Shown here: positions 41,880-49,527 of the stretch, piece after piece
How positions within the stretch are numbered: the stretch's first letter is position 1
Layout of the letters: each line of letters begins with the position of its first letter
Origin: JAPLDA01 sp043787975
Lineage (GTDB): Bacteria; Bacteroidota; Bacteroidia; AKYH767-A; 2013-40CM-41-45
Direction: 5' to 3'
Assembly: GCA_043787975.1 (NCBI GenBank)
Contig: JAYVUK010000041.1
Span: forward strand, 1-64,000
Length of the DNA: 64,000 nucleotides
Program-made: the position numbers and the translations under genes
Notes under the pieces: model-generated
Databases searched by the model: none
Seen by the model: the letters and a program-made list of their open reading frames with translations, nothing else
What the model was told of the DNA's origin: nothing

Positions 41880-43808
41880 ATGAATCTCTTCCGAAAAAAA
41901 TCTGTCGAACACATCATGAAGCAGGCTGAGAAGGACAGCAATTCAATTGATCATGTTCCTCTTTCCAAACATCTTGGTGTGCGTGATCTTACGGCGTTCG
42001 GAATTGCAGCCATTATCGGTGCGGGAATTTTCAGCACCATCGGAAATGCAAGCGCGAATGGAGGTCCGGGCGTAATTTTTCTTTTCATCTTCACAGCGGT
42101 GGCCTGCGGCTTTGCTGCTTTTGCCTATGCAGAGTTTGCTTCGCTCGTTCCTGTTTCGGGAAGTGCGTACACCTATTCCTATGTTGCCTTCGGAGAACTG
42201 ATCGCCTGGATTATCGGCTGGGCGCTCATCATGGAATATGGAATCGGGAATATTACCGTTGCCATTTCATGGTCGGATTATTTTACGGGCTTGCTGGAAA
42301 GCGGTGGAATTCATATTCCCGCCTGGATGACAATGGATTTTCTTTCTGCCTCCAAAGGATTTCACCAGGCAGAAGTGTTGATGCAAAGCGGGAAAACATT
42401 TGAGAACCTTGATGCCGGTATGCAATCGGCTTATACAGCGTGGATGTCTGCTCCGACAATCAGTGGACTTCACATTGTTGCTGACATTCCTGCGCTGGCC
42501 ATTATTATTTTCATCACGTGGTTAGTGTATAGAGGAATCCGTGAATCACGTAATGCAAGCAACATCATGGTTGTCATCAAGCTTGCCGTTGTTCTTTTGG
42601 TTATCGCTGTCGGAATATTTTATGTGAACACAGACAACTGGCATCCCTTTATGCCAAATGGAATCGGAGGTGTGTTGAAAGGTGTTTCGGCCGTGTTTTT
42701 TGCTTACATCGGCTTTGATGCGATTTCCACAACAGCAGAAGAATGTAAAAATCCTCAGCGCGATTTGCCGCGAGGAATGATGTGGGCGCTGATCATCTGT
42801 ACGGTGTTGTATGTAACAATTGCTCTTGTGCTGACTGGAATGGTGAAGTACGATAATCTTGCTGTCGGTGATCCCTTGGCTTTTGTATTTCAAAAACTGA
42901 ATTTGAAATGGATGTCAGCCATTATCGGAGTGAGTGCTGTGGTGGCGATGGCAAGCGTGCTGTTGGTTTTTCAATTGGGTCAGCCGCGCATTTGGATGAG
43001 CATGAGTCGTGATGGTTTGTTGCCAAAGAAATTTTCAAAAGTTCATAAGAAATATCACACACCTTCGTATGCAACCATCGTAACCGGTTTTGTAGTCGCC
43101 GTACCGGCGTTGTTTATGAACCTTACGATGGTAACAGACTTATGCAGCATCGGGACGTTGTTCGCATTCGTACTCGTTTGTGCTGGAGTATTGAAGCTGT
43201 CAACGTTACCTGACGCTCCGAAAGGAAAATTCAAAACGCCTTACGTGAATTCAAAATATGTAATGCCTGTTCTTGTGATTGCTGCTGTTATTCTGTCTTT
43301 CACATACAACAAAGAAAACACAACTAATTTTCTATCCAACACGACTAAATTAAATGATGCATCATCATTCGTTACAGGTTTAAATAAAGAAGAAGCGTTG
43401 TCACTCAAACAATATATTCTAACCAGCGACAGCGTAGGATTTTCAAAAGCAAACAGTGATGTTGGTTCGTATTTAGGAAGTCTTGACGAAACAGATTATG
43501 CAACGGTTGTAAAAGCTGCTCCTGTTCCTGGAGAAAAAAAGTTTGAAACCGGATGGAATCTCTTCAAGCATAAAATCCCAACCTGGATTTTTATTTTAAT
43601 CACGCTTCTCCTCACGTATTGGTCCATCACCAAAAATCTTTCATTGATTCCATTGCTTGGTCTTGTCAGCTGTCTTTACATGATGAGTGAAATGGGCATA
43701 AACAACTGGATGGGTTTTGGAATTTGGTTGATTGTAGGATTGATTATTTATTTCCTGTTTAGCTATAAGAACAGTAAGCTGAATAGTGCGAATATAGCTG
43801 CTGGTTGA
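41880..43808 (+). CDS. Amino-acid permease (APC superfamily, CAT-like)
   Basis: A 642-residue transporter with about 14 membrane helices. Signatures: LGVRDLTAFGIAAIIGAGIF, GPGVIFLFIFTAVACGFAAF, YAEFASLVPVSGSAYTYSYV and VFFAYIGFDAISTTAEECKN, typical of cationic amino-acid transporters. An extra polar segment (DDASSFVTGLNKEEALSLKQ-like, about residues 490-555) is inserted between late helices. The exact substrate is unknown. Confidence 0.88.
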   Translation: MNLFRKKSVEHIMKQAEKDSNSIDHVPLSKHLGVRDLTAFGIAAIIGAGIFSTIGNASANGGPGVIFLFIFTAVACGFAAFAYAEFASLVPVSGSAYTYSYVAFGELIAWIIGWALIMEYGIGNITVAISWSDYFTGLLESGGIHIPAWMTMDFLSASKGFHQAEVLMQSGKTFENLDAGMQSAYTAWMSAPTISGLHIVADIPALAIIIFITWLVYRGIRESRNASNIMVVIKLAVVLLVIAVGIFYVNTDNWHPFMPNGIGGVLKGVSAVFFAYIGFDAISTTAEECKNPQRDLPRGMMWALIICTVLYVTIALVLTGMVKYDNLAVGDPLAFVFQKLNLKWMSAIIGVSAVVAMASVLLVFQLGQPRIWMSMSRDGLLPKKFSKVHKKYHTPSYATIVTGFVVAVPALFMNLTMVTDLCSIGTLFAFVLVCAGVLKLSTLPDAPKGKFKTPYVNSKYVMPVLVIAAVILSFTYNKENTTNFLSNTTKLNDASSFVTGLNKEEALSLKQYILTSDSVGFSKANSDVGSYLGSLDETDYATVVKAAPVPGEKKFETGWNLFKHKIPTWIFILITLLLTYWSITKNLSLIPLLGLVSCLYMMSEMGINNWMGFGIWLIVGLIIYFLFSYKNSKLNSANIAAG

Positions 43809-43847
43809 GTTAGATTTTATAACCGATTTACGCAATCAGGAAATGTA

Positions 43848-43862
43848 ATCACAATTTGTGAT
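43848..43862 (+). repeat. ATCACAATTTGTGAT palindrome, intergenic copy
   Basis: A perfect 15-bp odd palindrome 14 bp beyond the 3' end of the first ORF6N gene. It shares the 13-bp core TCACAATTTGTGA with the two copies inside the ORF6N genes. Confidence 0.85.
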
Positions 43863-43875
43863 GACTTACCGTGTT

Positions 43876-44400
43876 TTATTTTTTTGAAAGATTAAAACCA
43901 ATTTTCTTTCTTGGTTTGGGCTTTGGTTCTTTCGGTTCAGGTTTGGAAAGTAAAAACTCAATTACTTCATGGATGTTATCAATCTTTCTCCCGAAATTTT
44001 CTTCCGGTTCATCAATACGTTTGCCTAATACATCACGATTGTTGTGGTACTGTTTAAGAAGAATAAAAGCATCTACAATTGCAATGCTGACTTTGATAGC
44101 AGTCTCGCTTCGCAGTACTGCTGAAAGCATTGTAACGCCATGTTCGGTAAAGGCATAAGGCAGCTTTTGAGTACCTCCACGCTTCTCTTTCTTTGATATC
44201 ACAATTTGTGATATCAAAGTTTTAAATTCATCTTTACTAAGCTGAAACATATAACGGGAAGGAAATCTTTTAAGATTTCTTTTTACAGCCTGCACTAGGA
44301 CCCTTGTTTCAACTCCATACAATTCTGCAAGATGGGAATCCAGCATTACACGTTCGCTTCGGATTTCAAAAATCCTTTTCTGAATAATTAAAAGTTCCAT
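43876..44400 (-). CDS. ORF6N domain protein, copy A
   Basis: A 174-residue protein. The ORF6N (KilA-N-related) DNA-binding domain covers about residues 8-90 (RVMLDSHLAELYGVETRVLV, KRNLKRFPSRYMFQLSKDEF, FTEHGVTMLSAVLRSETAIK). A helical middle and a proline/lysine-rich tail (KPEPKEPKPKPRKKIGFNL) follow. Such proteins are often phage- or mobile-element-linked regulators. A 29-bp perfect palindrome is embedded in the codons for LISQIVISK. Tandem paralogue of copy B, 63 bp away. Confidence 0.88.
   Translation of the reverse strand: MELLIIQKRIFEIRSERVMLDSHLAELYGVETRVLVQAVKRNLKRFPSRYMFQLSKDEFKTLISQIVISKKEKRGGTQKLPYAFTEHGVTMLSAVLRSETAIKVSIAIVDAFILLKQYHNNRDVLGKRIDEPEENFGRKIDNIHEVIEFLLSKPEPKEPKPKPRKKIGFNLSKK
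44191..44219 (-). repeat. 29-bp perfect palindrome within ORF6N copy A
   Basis: An odd palindrome with 14-bp perfect arms around core TCACAATTTGTGA; the outer arms are CTTTGATA and TATCAAAG. It encodes the conserved SQIV peptide of the ORF6N domain. Confidence 0.95.
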
Positions 44401-44463
44401 TGTTTAAAAAATTAAAAAGGTGTGGTATCACAGAATGTAATACTATGTTAGATAAAATACTGC

Positions 44464-44988
44464 TTATTTTTTCTGAAGTTTGAATCCTATTTTCTTTCTT
44501 GGTTTTGGCATTGGTTTTTTAGGTTCAGGTTTAGAAAGTAAAAATTCAATTACTTCATTGATGTTTTCAATGTTTCTTCCGAATTTCTCTTCCAGTTCAT
44601 CAATACGCTTGCCTAATGAATCGTAATTGTTGTGGTATTGCTTTAGAAGAATAAAAGCATCTACAATTGCAATACTGACCTTTACAGCGGTTTCGCTTCG
44701 TAGAACGCTTGCTAACATGGTTACACCATGTTCAGTAAATGCAAAGGGAGTTACTGCGATGTTTCTTTTTACTTGATGGGATGCGGTCACAATTTGTGAC
44801 CGCATATTTTCCCATTCAATTGGAGATAAACGGAACATAAACCTTTCGGGGAAACGTTCCTTGTTTCGTTTCACGGCCTGGTTTAAGATTTTTGTTTCGA
44901 CTTCGTATAGTTTCGCAAGGTCAAAGTCTAACATTACTTTTAGACCTCTCACTTCATAAATCTTCTTCTGAATAATTAAAAGCTCCAT
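44464..44988 (-). CDS. ORF6N domain protein, copy B
   Basis: A 174-residue paralogue of copy A, the same length: KVMLDFDLAKLYEVETKILN, KRNKERFPERFMFRLSPIEW, FTEHGVTMLASVLRSETAVK, then the same acidic/proline-lysine tail. The C-terminal halves of A and B are much more alike than the middle (residues about 60-90), as expected for partial gene conversion. A 25-bp perfect palindrome lies in the codons for MRSQIVTA. Confidence 0.88.
   Translation of the reverse strand: MELLIIQKKIYEVRGLKVMLDFDLAKLYEVETKILNQAVKRNKERFPERFMFRLSPIEWENMRSQIVTASHQVKRNIAVTPFAFTEHGVTMLASVLRSETAVKVSIAIVDAFILLKQYHNNYDSLGKRIDELEEKFGRNIENINEVIEFLLSKPEPKKPMPKPRKKIGFKLQKK
44781..44805 (-). repeat. 25-bp perfect palindrome within ORF6N copy B
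   Basis: Odd palindrome, 12-bp perfect arms, same core TCACAATTTGTGA as copy A, but with outer arms ATGCGG and CCGCAT. Both arms differ from copy A in a matched way. Confidence 0.95.
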
Positions 44989-45060
44989 AAGTTTAAAAAG
45001 TTAAAAAAATTTTAAAGCCCTAAATTTATAGAAACCCAAGAATACTTGCAAATGTGTTCT

Positions 45061-45068
45061 TACTTTTG
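45061..45068 (+). promoter_or_regulatory. Bacteroidota -7 box TACTTTTG
   Basis: 38 bp before the SDR gene ATG at 45107. Confidence 0.55.
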
Positions 45069-45106
45069 AATCCGATTAACTCTTAACCATTAACGAATAA
45101 TTTTCT

Positions 45107-45874
45107 ATGAAAACAATTCTCATCACCGGCGCAACAGCTGGATTCGGAAAAGCAATCGCATTTAAATTTGCAGAACACGGATGCAACATCATCATTACCG
45201 GCAGGAGGGAAGAGCGGCTGAAACAAATTGAAGAAGACATCAAAAAGTCCTTTGAAGTAAAAGTACTGTCGTTGTGTTTTGATGTGCGAAATAAAAGTGC
45301 TGTTCAGTTAGCCATCAACGATCTTCCACATGATTGGAAAAAAATTGATGTGCTGGTAAACAATGCCGGACTTGCTTCAGGGCTTTCTTTAATACAAGAT
45401 GGAAACACCGATGACTGGGAACTAATGATTGATACGAATGTGAAAGGCTTGCTCTATGTTTCACGGGCAGTGATGCCAATGATGATTGAAAATAAATCAG
45501 GTCATATCATCAACCTTGGAAGCATTGCCGGAAAGGAAGCGTACCTGAAAGGAAATATTTATTGCGCCACCAAATTTGCGGTGGATGCTATTTCAAAAAG
45601 TATGCGAATTGATTTGTTGCAACACGGAATTAAAGTAACGCAGATAAGTCCGGGTGCTGCTGAAACAGAATTTTCTTTAACGAGATTTCACGGAGATACT
45701 GAACGCGCGAAAAAAACATACTCTGGTTACACGCCACTGATTGCTGAAGACATTGCGGACATCGCTTACTTTGCAGCCACGCGTCCGCCACATGTTGTAC
45801 TGAATGATATTGTGGTCACTCCGCTGGCGCAGGCGAATACATCGTATATATTCAAGCAGCCTGAAAATGGGTGA
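45107..45874 (+). CDS. SDR-family NAD(P)-dependent oxidoreductase
   Basis: A 255-residue classical short-chain dehydrogenase. Cofactor motif TGATAGFGKAIA, GRREERL (an Arg suggesting NADPH), NNAGLASG, the catalytic Ser in GSIAGKEAYLKGN and the Tyr-Lys pair in YCATKFAVDA. It is most like the YdfG/serine 3-dehydrogenase (3-hydroxy acid) group. Its TGA stop lies in the first word of an inverted repeat. Confidence 0.9.
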   Translation: MKTILITGATAGFGKAIAFKFAEHGCNIIITGRREERLKQIEEDIKKSFEVKVLSLCFDVRNKSAVQLAINDLPHDWKKIDVLVNNAGLASGLSLIQDGNTDDWELMIDTNVKGLLYVSRAVMPMMIENKSGHIINLGSIAGKEAYLKGNIYCATKFAVDAISKSMRIDLLQHGIKVTQISPGAAETEFSLTRFHGDTERAKKTYSGYTPLIAEDIADIAYFAATRPPHVVLNDIVVTPLAQANTSYIFKQPENG

Positions 45875-46020
45875 CTAATGATTAGGTGACTAAGTGACGA
45901 AGAAGGGAGATAACAAAATGAATGAGTTCGGAAGTGAGGAAGAATAAAATTGGATTAAGGATTTGTTATGATTTTTTCCGTAATTTCTTAGTCACCTAAT
46001 CACTTCGTCACTTAGTTACT
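45871..46020. repeat. GTGACTAAG fold-back repeat between convergent genes
   Basis: Left arm ATTAGGTGACTAAG (45881-45894) pairs perfectly with CTTAGTCACCTAAT (45987-46000), and both arms carry extra GTGACGAAG/CTTCGTCAC words. The stop codons of the SDR and yebC genes both fall in the repeat. It probably acts as a bidirectional transcription end. Confidence 0.85.
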
Positions 46021-46723
46021 TTAAGTTGTGATACACCGCCTGCACATCATCGTCTTCTTCAATCTTATCAACGAGTTGTAATACTTCGTCTTGTTGTTGT
46101 TCGGAGAGTTCGACAAATGTGGTTGGAATACGTTCAAGGGAAGCCTTTTTAACAGCGATGTGTTTTTCTTCCAATGCTTTTTGCATTTTTCCGAAATCAA
46201 CGAATGTTGTATAGATCGCAATTTCTTCTTCGTCCACTTCAAGATTATCCAGACCGTGATCAATCAATTCAAGTTCGAGATCTTCAGGACTCACATTCTC
46301 TTTTGCAATCCTGAAAACACCTTTACGTTCAAACATAAAATCAAGCGAACCGGTCTTTCCCAAGACACCGTTATTTCTTGTGAAATATACGCGAATGTTT
46401 GCAACGGTTCTGGTCGGGTTGTCGGTCGCTGTTTCAATCACGATACCAACTCCATGCGGACCATAACCTTCATACACCAGTTCATCAAAACTACCGGCTT
46501 CTTTCGATGAAGCACGCTTGATTGCATTCTCAAGCCTGTCCTTTGGCATGTTCGCTCCGCGACCGTTTTGAATCGCCTGGCGAAGACGAGGGTTGCTACT
46601 AGGGTCCGGGCCGCCTTGCTTGACAGCAATGGCGATTTCTTTCCCGATCTTGGTAAATATTTTTGCCATCTTATCAAAGCGGGCAAACATTTTATGTTTT
46701 CTTTTCTCGAATGCGCGTCCCAT
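46016..46723 (-). CDS. yebC: YebC/PmpR-family protein
   Basis: A 235-residue protein of the YebC family: MGRAFEKRKHKMFARFDKMA start, IGKEIAIAVKQGGPDPSSNP, LENAIKRASSKEAG, YEGYGPHGVGIVIETATDNP. YebC proteins were described as transcription regulators and more recently as factors that help ribosomes through proline-rich stretches. The start at 46723 is supported by a -7 box TAAATTTG 25 bp upstream; a longer frame begins before that box. Confidence 0.93.
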   Translation of the reverse strand: MGRAFEKRKHKMFARFDKMAKIFTKIGKEIAIAVKQGGPDPSSNPRLRQAIQNGRGANMPKDRLENAIKRASSKEAGSFDELVYEGYGPHGVGIVIETATDNPTRTVANIRVYFTRNNGVLGKTGSLDFMFERKGVFRIAKENVSPEDLELELIDHGLDNLEVDEEEIAIYTTFVDFGKMQKALEEKHIAVKKASLERIPTTFVELSEQQQDEVLQLVDKIEEDDDVQAVYHNLK

Positions 46724-46747
46724 AGAAAATATAGAGTTATTGGAGTA

Positions 46748-46755
46748 CAAATTTA
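46748..46755 (-). promoter_or_regulatory. Bacteroidota -7 box TAAATTTG
   Basis: Minus strand, 24 bp before the yebC ATG; it decides that start. Confidence 0.6.
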
Positions 46756-46783
46756 TTTTAAAAATGCTTTGTGGCAAGCAATA

Positions 46784-46817
46784 AAAAAAGCAACCATGAT
46801 TCTTCAGGCTGCTTTTC
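46784..46817 (-). terminator. Terminator after the S41 peptidase gene
   Basis: Minus strand: AGCAGCC and GGTTGCT pair (with G-T pairs) and are followed by seven T. It lies between the peptidase stop and yebC. Confidence 0.65.
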
Positions 46818-46837
46818 AAAATCATCGATTTGGTCTT

Positions 46838-48589
46838 CTATTCTTCGTCATCGTTGCCGGTATCAACTTTTGCGTGTACTTCCGTTCCGGGTTTTCCGAT
46901 GACTTTGTATTTTCCCTGTCCGGCAAGGATAGATGAATAGAGTGAATTATCATTCAGGGTCTCAATGCATTTTTTAAGATCAGTATCGTATTTAAAATCT
47001 GCTTCCAGTCTTCCTTTTTGGTAATAATAACGCGAAGCAATTTCTGTTTCCAGTATTTCCTTTATCTCATCGCGGTGATTGGTCAGATCCTGCTTTTTAG
47101 AATCTTCCATTTTCTTTTTCAATGCATTGAATTCATTTTGGAACATCGATAAATATTTTTCTTTTTCTGCTGCAGTTCTAAAGAGTTCGATTTCTTTTTC
47201 ACTTTGATTTTTATAGTCGTACTTTTTTCCTGAAAGGAAGGTGACGAAATCATTATACTCTGCATCGGTCAGCCTAAAATCTTTAGCCGGAGCGATACTT
47301 GGATGTTCTCTAACATACTTGCTTGCGTAATCGAAGAAAAGATAGTTTGACGAAAGTGCTTTTGAAATGCCACTGAATGATTTTCGTTCGGTAGCAAGAT
47401 CAGGATAAATACCACTTCCGTCGTACACTGAACGGCCACCTTTGGTTTTGAACTCGTGCATCAGTGAATCTGCAACATGAGCCACGCTTCCGTCTTTATT
47501 ACGATGCGTATAGTCCAATGCCTGAATACAACGACCGCTTGGTGTATAATACTTTGCAATAGTCACTTTCAGCAAGGTGTTATAAGAAAGATTATAAGTT
47601 TGTTGCACCAGCCCTTTTCCGAAGGTACGTTCACCAACCACCACTCCGCGATCAAGTTCCTGCATGGCTCCTGTAACAATTTCAGAAGCGGAAGCAGAAC
47701 CTCTGTCAACCAATACAGTGAGTGGAATCTGAGGATCAACGGCAGTTTTGTTGGCGAGGTATTCCATATTCATCTCTTTGATTTTTCCTTTTTGATTTAC
47801 AATCTTCTGGCCTTTGTCGACAAAAAGATTGACGATGTCAACGGCTTCGCGCAACAATCCGCCACCGTTACCACGAAGATCGAGAATGAGGTATTTGAAT
47901 TTCGGATTTTGTTTCAACGCAATAAGACCTTCTTTCACCTGGTCGGAAGCATCTTCAAGGAATTGGTTCAGTTTAATGTAACCGGTATTTTCACTCACCA
48001 TTCCGTAGAAAGGAACGTTCTTAAATTTTATTTCATCGCGGATAATTGTCTTCTCAACAGGTTTTGATTCACCTTCACGTTGTAAAACCATTTTCACGGT
48101 TGTGCCCTTTTGTCCTTTCATAAAATCAGTCACTTCATCCACCTTTTTATTCTTCGTGGATACACCGTTCACTGATAAAATGATGTCGCCCACTTTTACA
48201 TCGGATTTTTGTGCCGGAAATCCTTCATATAATTCACTGATTTGTATCGTTCCGTCACGCTGTTGCACCAAGGCGCCAATGCCACCATATTCTGCGGAGA
48301 TATGCGTCATCTTGTAATCTTCAAGATCCGCTTCGGGAATAAACACCGTGTACGGATCAAGGTTTTTCAACATGCCGTCAATGCCTGATTTCATAAGCGA
48401 TCCGGGTTGTATGCTATCAACATAATACATGTTTACGTCACGGAAAAGTGTCGTGAAAATGTCGAGGTTTTTTGATACTTCAAAAAAATAATCATCTGCT
48501 ACCGTGAAACCAAGAAAAGAACCTGCGACAATGGAAACACCGATGACGAAAAGTTTTTTCCTTGTAATAAATTTTTTTAGAATGGACAT
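46838..48589 (-). CDS. S41-family carboxy-terminal processing peptidase
   Basis: A 583-residue CtpA/Prc-type protease: N-terminal membrane anchor (KLFVIGVSIVAGSFLGFTVA), a PDZ domain (about 95-185; YGGIGALVQQRDGTIQISEL, KVGDIILSVNGVSTKN) and the catalytic domain with Ser near residue 300 (GSASASEIVTGAMQE) and Lys near 325 (TFGKGLVQ), 25 apart as in E. coli Prc. The C-terminal 150 residues are helical. It trims periplasmic proteins at their C-termini. Confidence 0.93.
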   Translation of the reverse strand: MSILKKFITRKKLFVIGVSIVAGSFLGFTVADDYFFEVSKNLDIFTTLFRDVNMYYVDSIQPGSLMKSGIDGMLKNLDPYTVFIPEADLEDYKMTHISAEYGGIGALVQQRDGTIQISELYEGFPAQKSDVKVGDIILSVNGVSTKNKKVDEVTDFMKGQKGTTVKMVLQREGESKPVEKTIIRDEIKFKNVPFYGMVSENTGYIKLNQFLEDASDQVKEGLIALKQNPKFKYLILDLRGNGGGLLREAVDIVNLFVDKGQKIVNQKGKIKEMNMEYLANKTAVDPQIPLTVLVDRGSASASEIVTGAMQELDRGVVVGERTFGKGLVQQTYNLSYNTLLKVTIAKYYTPSGRCIQALDYTHRNKDGSVAHVADSLMHEFKTKGGRSVYDGSGIYPDLATERKSFSGISKALSSNYLFFDYASKYVREHPSIAPAKDFRLTDAEYNDFVTFLSGKKYDYKNQSEKEIELFRTAAEKEKYLSMFQNEFNALKKKMEDSKKQDLTNHRDEIKEILETEIASRYYYQKGRLEADFKYDTDLKKCIETLNDNSLYSSILAGQGKYKVIGKPGTEVHAKVDTGNDDEE

Positions 48590-48687
48590 TATTGTTTGAT
48601 TTTTAGTTTGCCTGGTTGTGGATTTGATTTATACTGCAATAACAGCAAAATGTTAAAGATATTTTGTTAAGCAACGTTAAAAGTAAT

Positions 48688-48813
48688 TCACATTTTTCCC
48701 TTAAAAAAAGTAAACAACCAATCTATTCCGAGAACTGCGATAATAATGACAACGATGATCACGAACAGGGCTACTGAATTCCTTTTCGGATCAAAATTTT
48801 CTTCTTCACCCAT
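48688..48813 (-). CDS. Single-helix membrane protein, 41 residues
   Basis: MGEEENFDPKRNSVALFVII, then a continuous hydrophobic helix and WLFTFFKGKM. The acidic start and basic end predict the C-terminus in the periplasm or a tail-anchored layout. It sits 98 bp upstream of the S41 peptidase on the same strand and may be cotranscribed. No family is recognised. Confidence 0.6.
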   Translation of the reverse strand: MGEEENFDPKRNSVALFVIIVVIIIAVLGIDWLFTFFKGKM

Positions 48814-48827
48814 GGTATTTAGTTCTT

Positions 48828-48888
48828 AGTATTTGGTTCGGAGTTCGGAGAAAAAACATCAACATGTTGAGTCTCCGAACCAAATACT
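48828..48888. repeat. ATTTGGTTCGGAG fold-back repeat
   Basis: A perfect 16-bp stem: AGTATTTGGTTCGGAG (48828-48843) with CTCCGAACCAAATACT (48873-48888), loop 29 nt, plus extra AGTTCTTAGT/ACTCATTACTCA words. It lies between the small membrane protein and YfiT-like genes. Confidence 0.88.
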
Positions 48889-48897
48889 CATTACTCA

Positions 48898-49443
48898 TCA
48901 ACTCCATCCTTCTCTTTCTTTCAGCACTGTTATGTGAGCCAGGTGATGGTTGCAATGCCATGCATAAAGTGCCAGCGTGGTACGCAATTCCATATCTCTT
49001 TTTGATTCCGGATGATGAAATTTTCTTTTCAGATCATCCTCAGTCAATGTCTTTAAGAAGAGTACCCAACGTTTGTGCAATGCTACGATCAGTAAAAGTG
49101 AAATTTCGACAGGAGCATGTTTTGCCTCTTCGAGTTCAGCCCAACGATCTTCAGAATAAGGTTTAATGGTTGGTAAATCTTCAGTCATCGCCAGTTTGAA
49201 TCGGATATAACTATTCAGATGGCTGTCAGCCAAATGATGAACAACTTGTCGCACCGTCCATCCGCCTTCACGGTAAGGAGTATCAAGTTGCTTATCTGTA
49301 AGATTATTTACAGCGGTCGTTAATTTTTTCGGCAATTCATCGATGGTTTGAATCCATTGATCGTAAAGTGCCTTCGAGAATTCCTTTGGTGCGCTGAACT
49401 TGCCGATCGGATATTTTAATTTCTCTAATTCTTCGCTACTCAT
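48898..49443 (-). CDS. YfiT-family DinB-like metal-dependent protein
   Basis: A 181-residue four-helix protein of the DinB/YfiT superfamily: LDTPYREGGWTVRQVVHHLA, DSHLNSYIRFKLAMTEDLPT, PYSEDRWAELEEAKHAPVEI and YAWHCNHHLAHI. The three metal-binding His residues are present. Relatives are bacillithiol transferases or metal-dependent hydrolases; the thiol cofactor here is unknown. Confidence 0.9.
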   Translation of the reverse strand: MSSEELEKLKYPIGKFSAPKEFSKALYDQWIQTIDELPKKLTTAVNNLTDKQLDTPYREGGWTVRQVVHHLADSHLNSYIRFKLAMTEDLPTIKPYSEDRWAELEEAKHAPVEISLLLIVALHKRWVLFLKTLTEDDLKRKFHHPESKRDMELRTTLALYAWHCNHHLAHITVLKEREGWS

Positions 49444-49470
49444 TGTTAGTTAGTTTCAGTCAGGAAAAAA

Positions 49471-49478
49471 TATCTTTG
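49471..49478 (+). promoter_or_regulatory. Bacteroidota -7 box TATCTTTG
   Basis: 49 bp before the amidohydrolase ATG at 49528. Confidence 0.6.
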
Positions 49479-49527
49479 CTTCCTGGAAGCTGCACAAAAG
49501 TATGGCATTCTGTATAACTTAAATAAC

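Noticed and set aside
43876..44988. Toxin-antitoxin pair from the two adjacent ORF6N genes
   Set aside because: The two are paralogues of equal length with the same domain, not a toxin and a partner; simple tandem duplication fits better.
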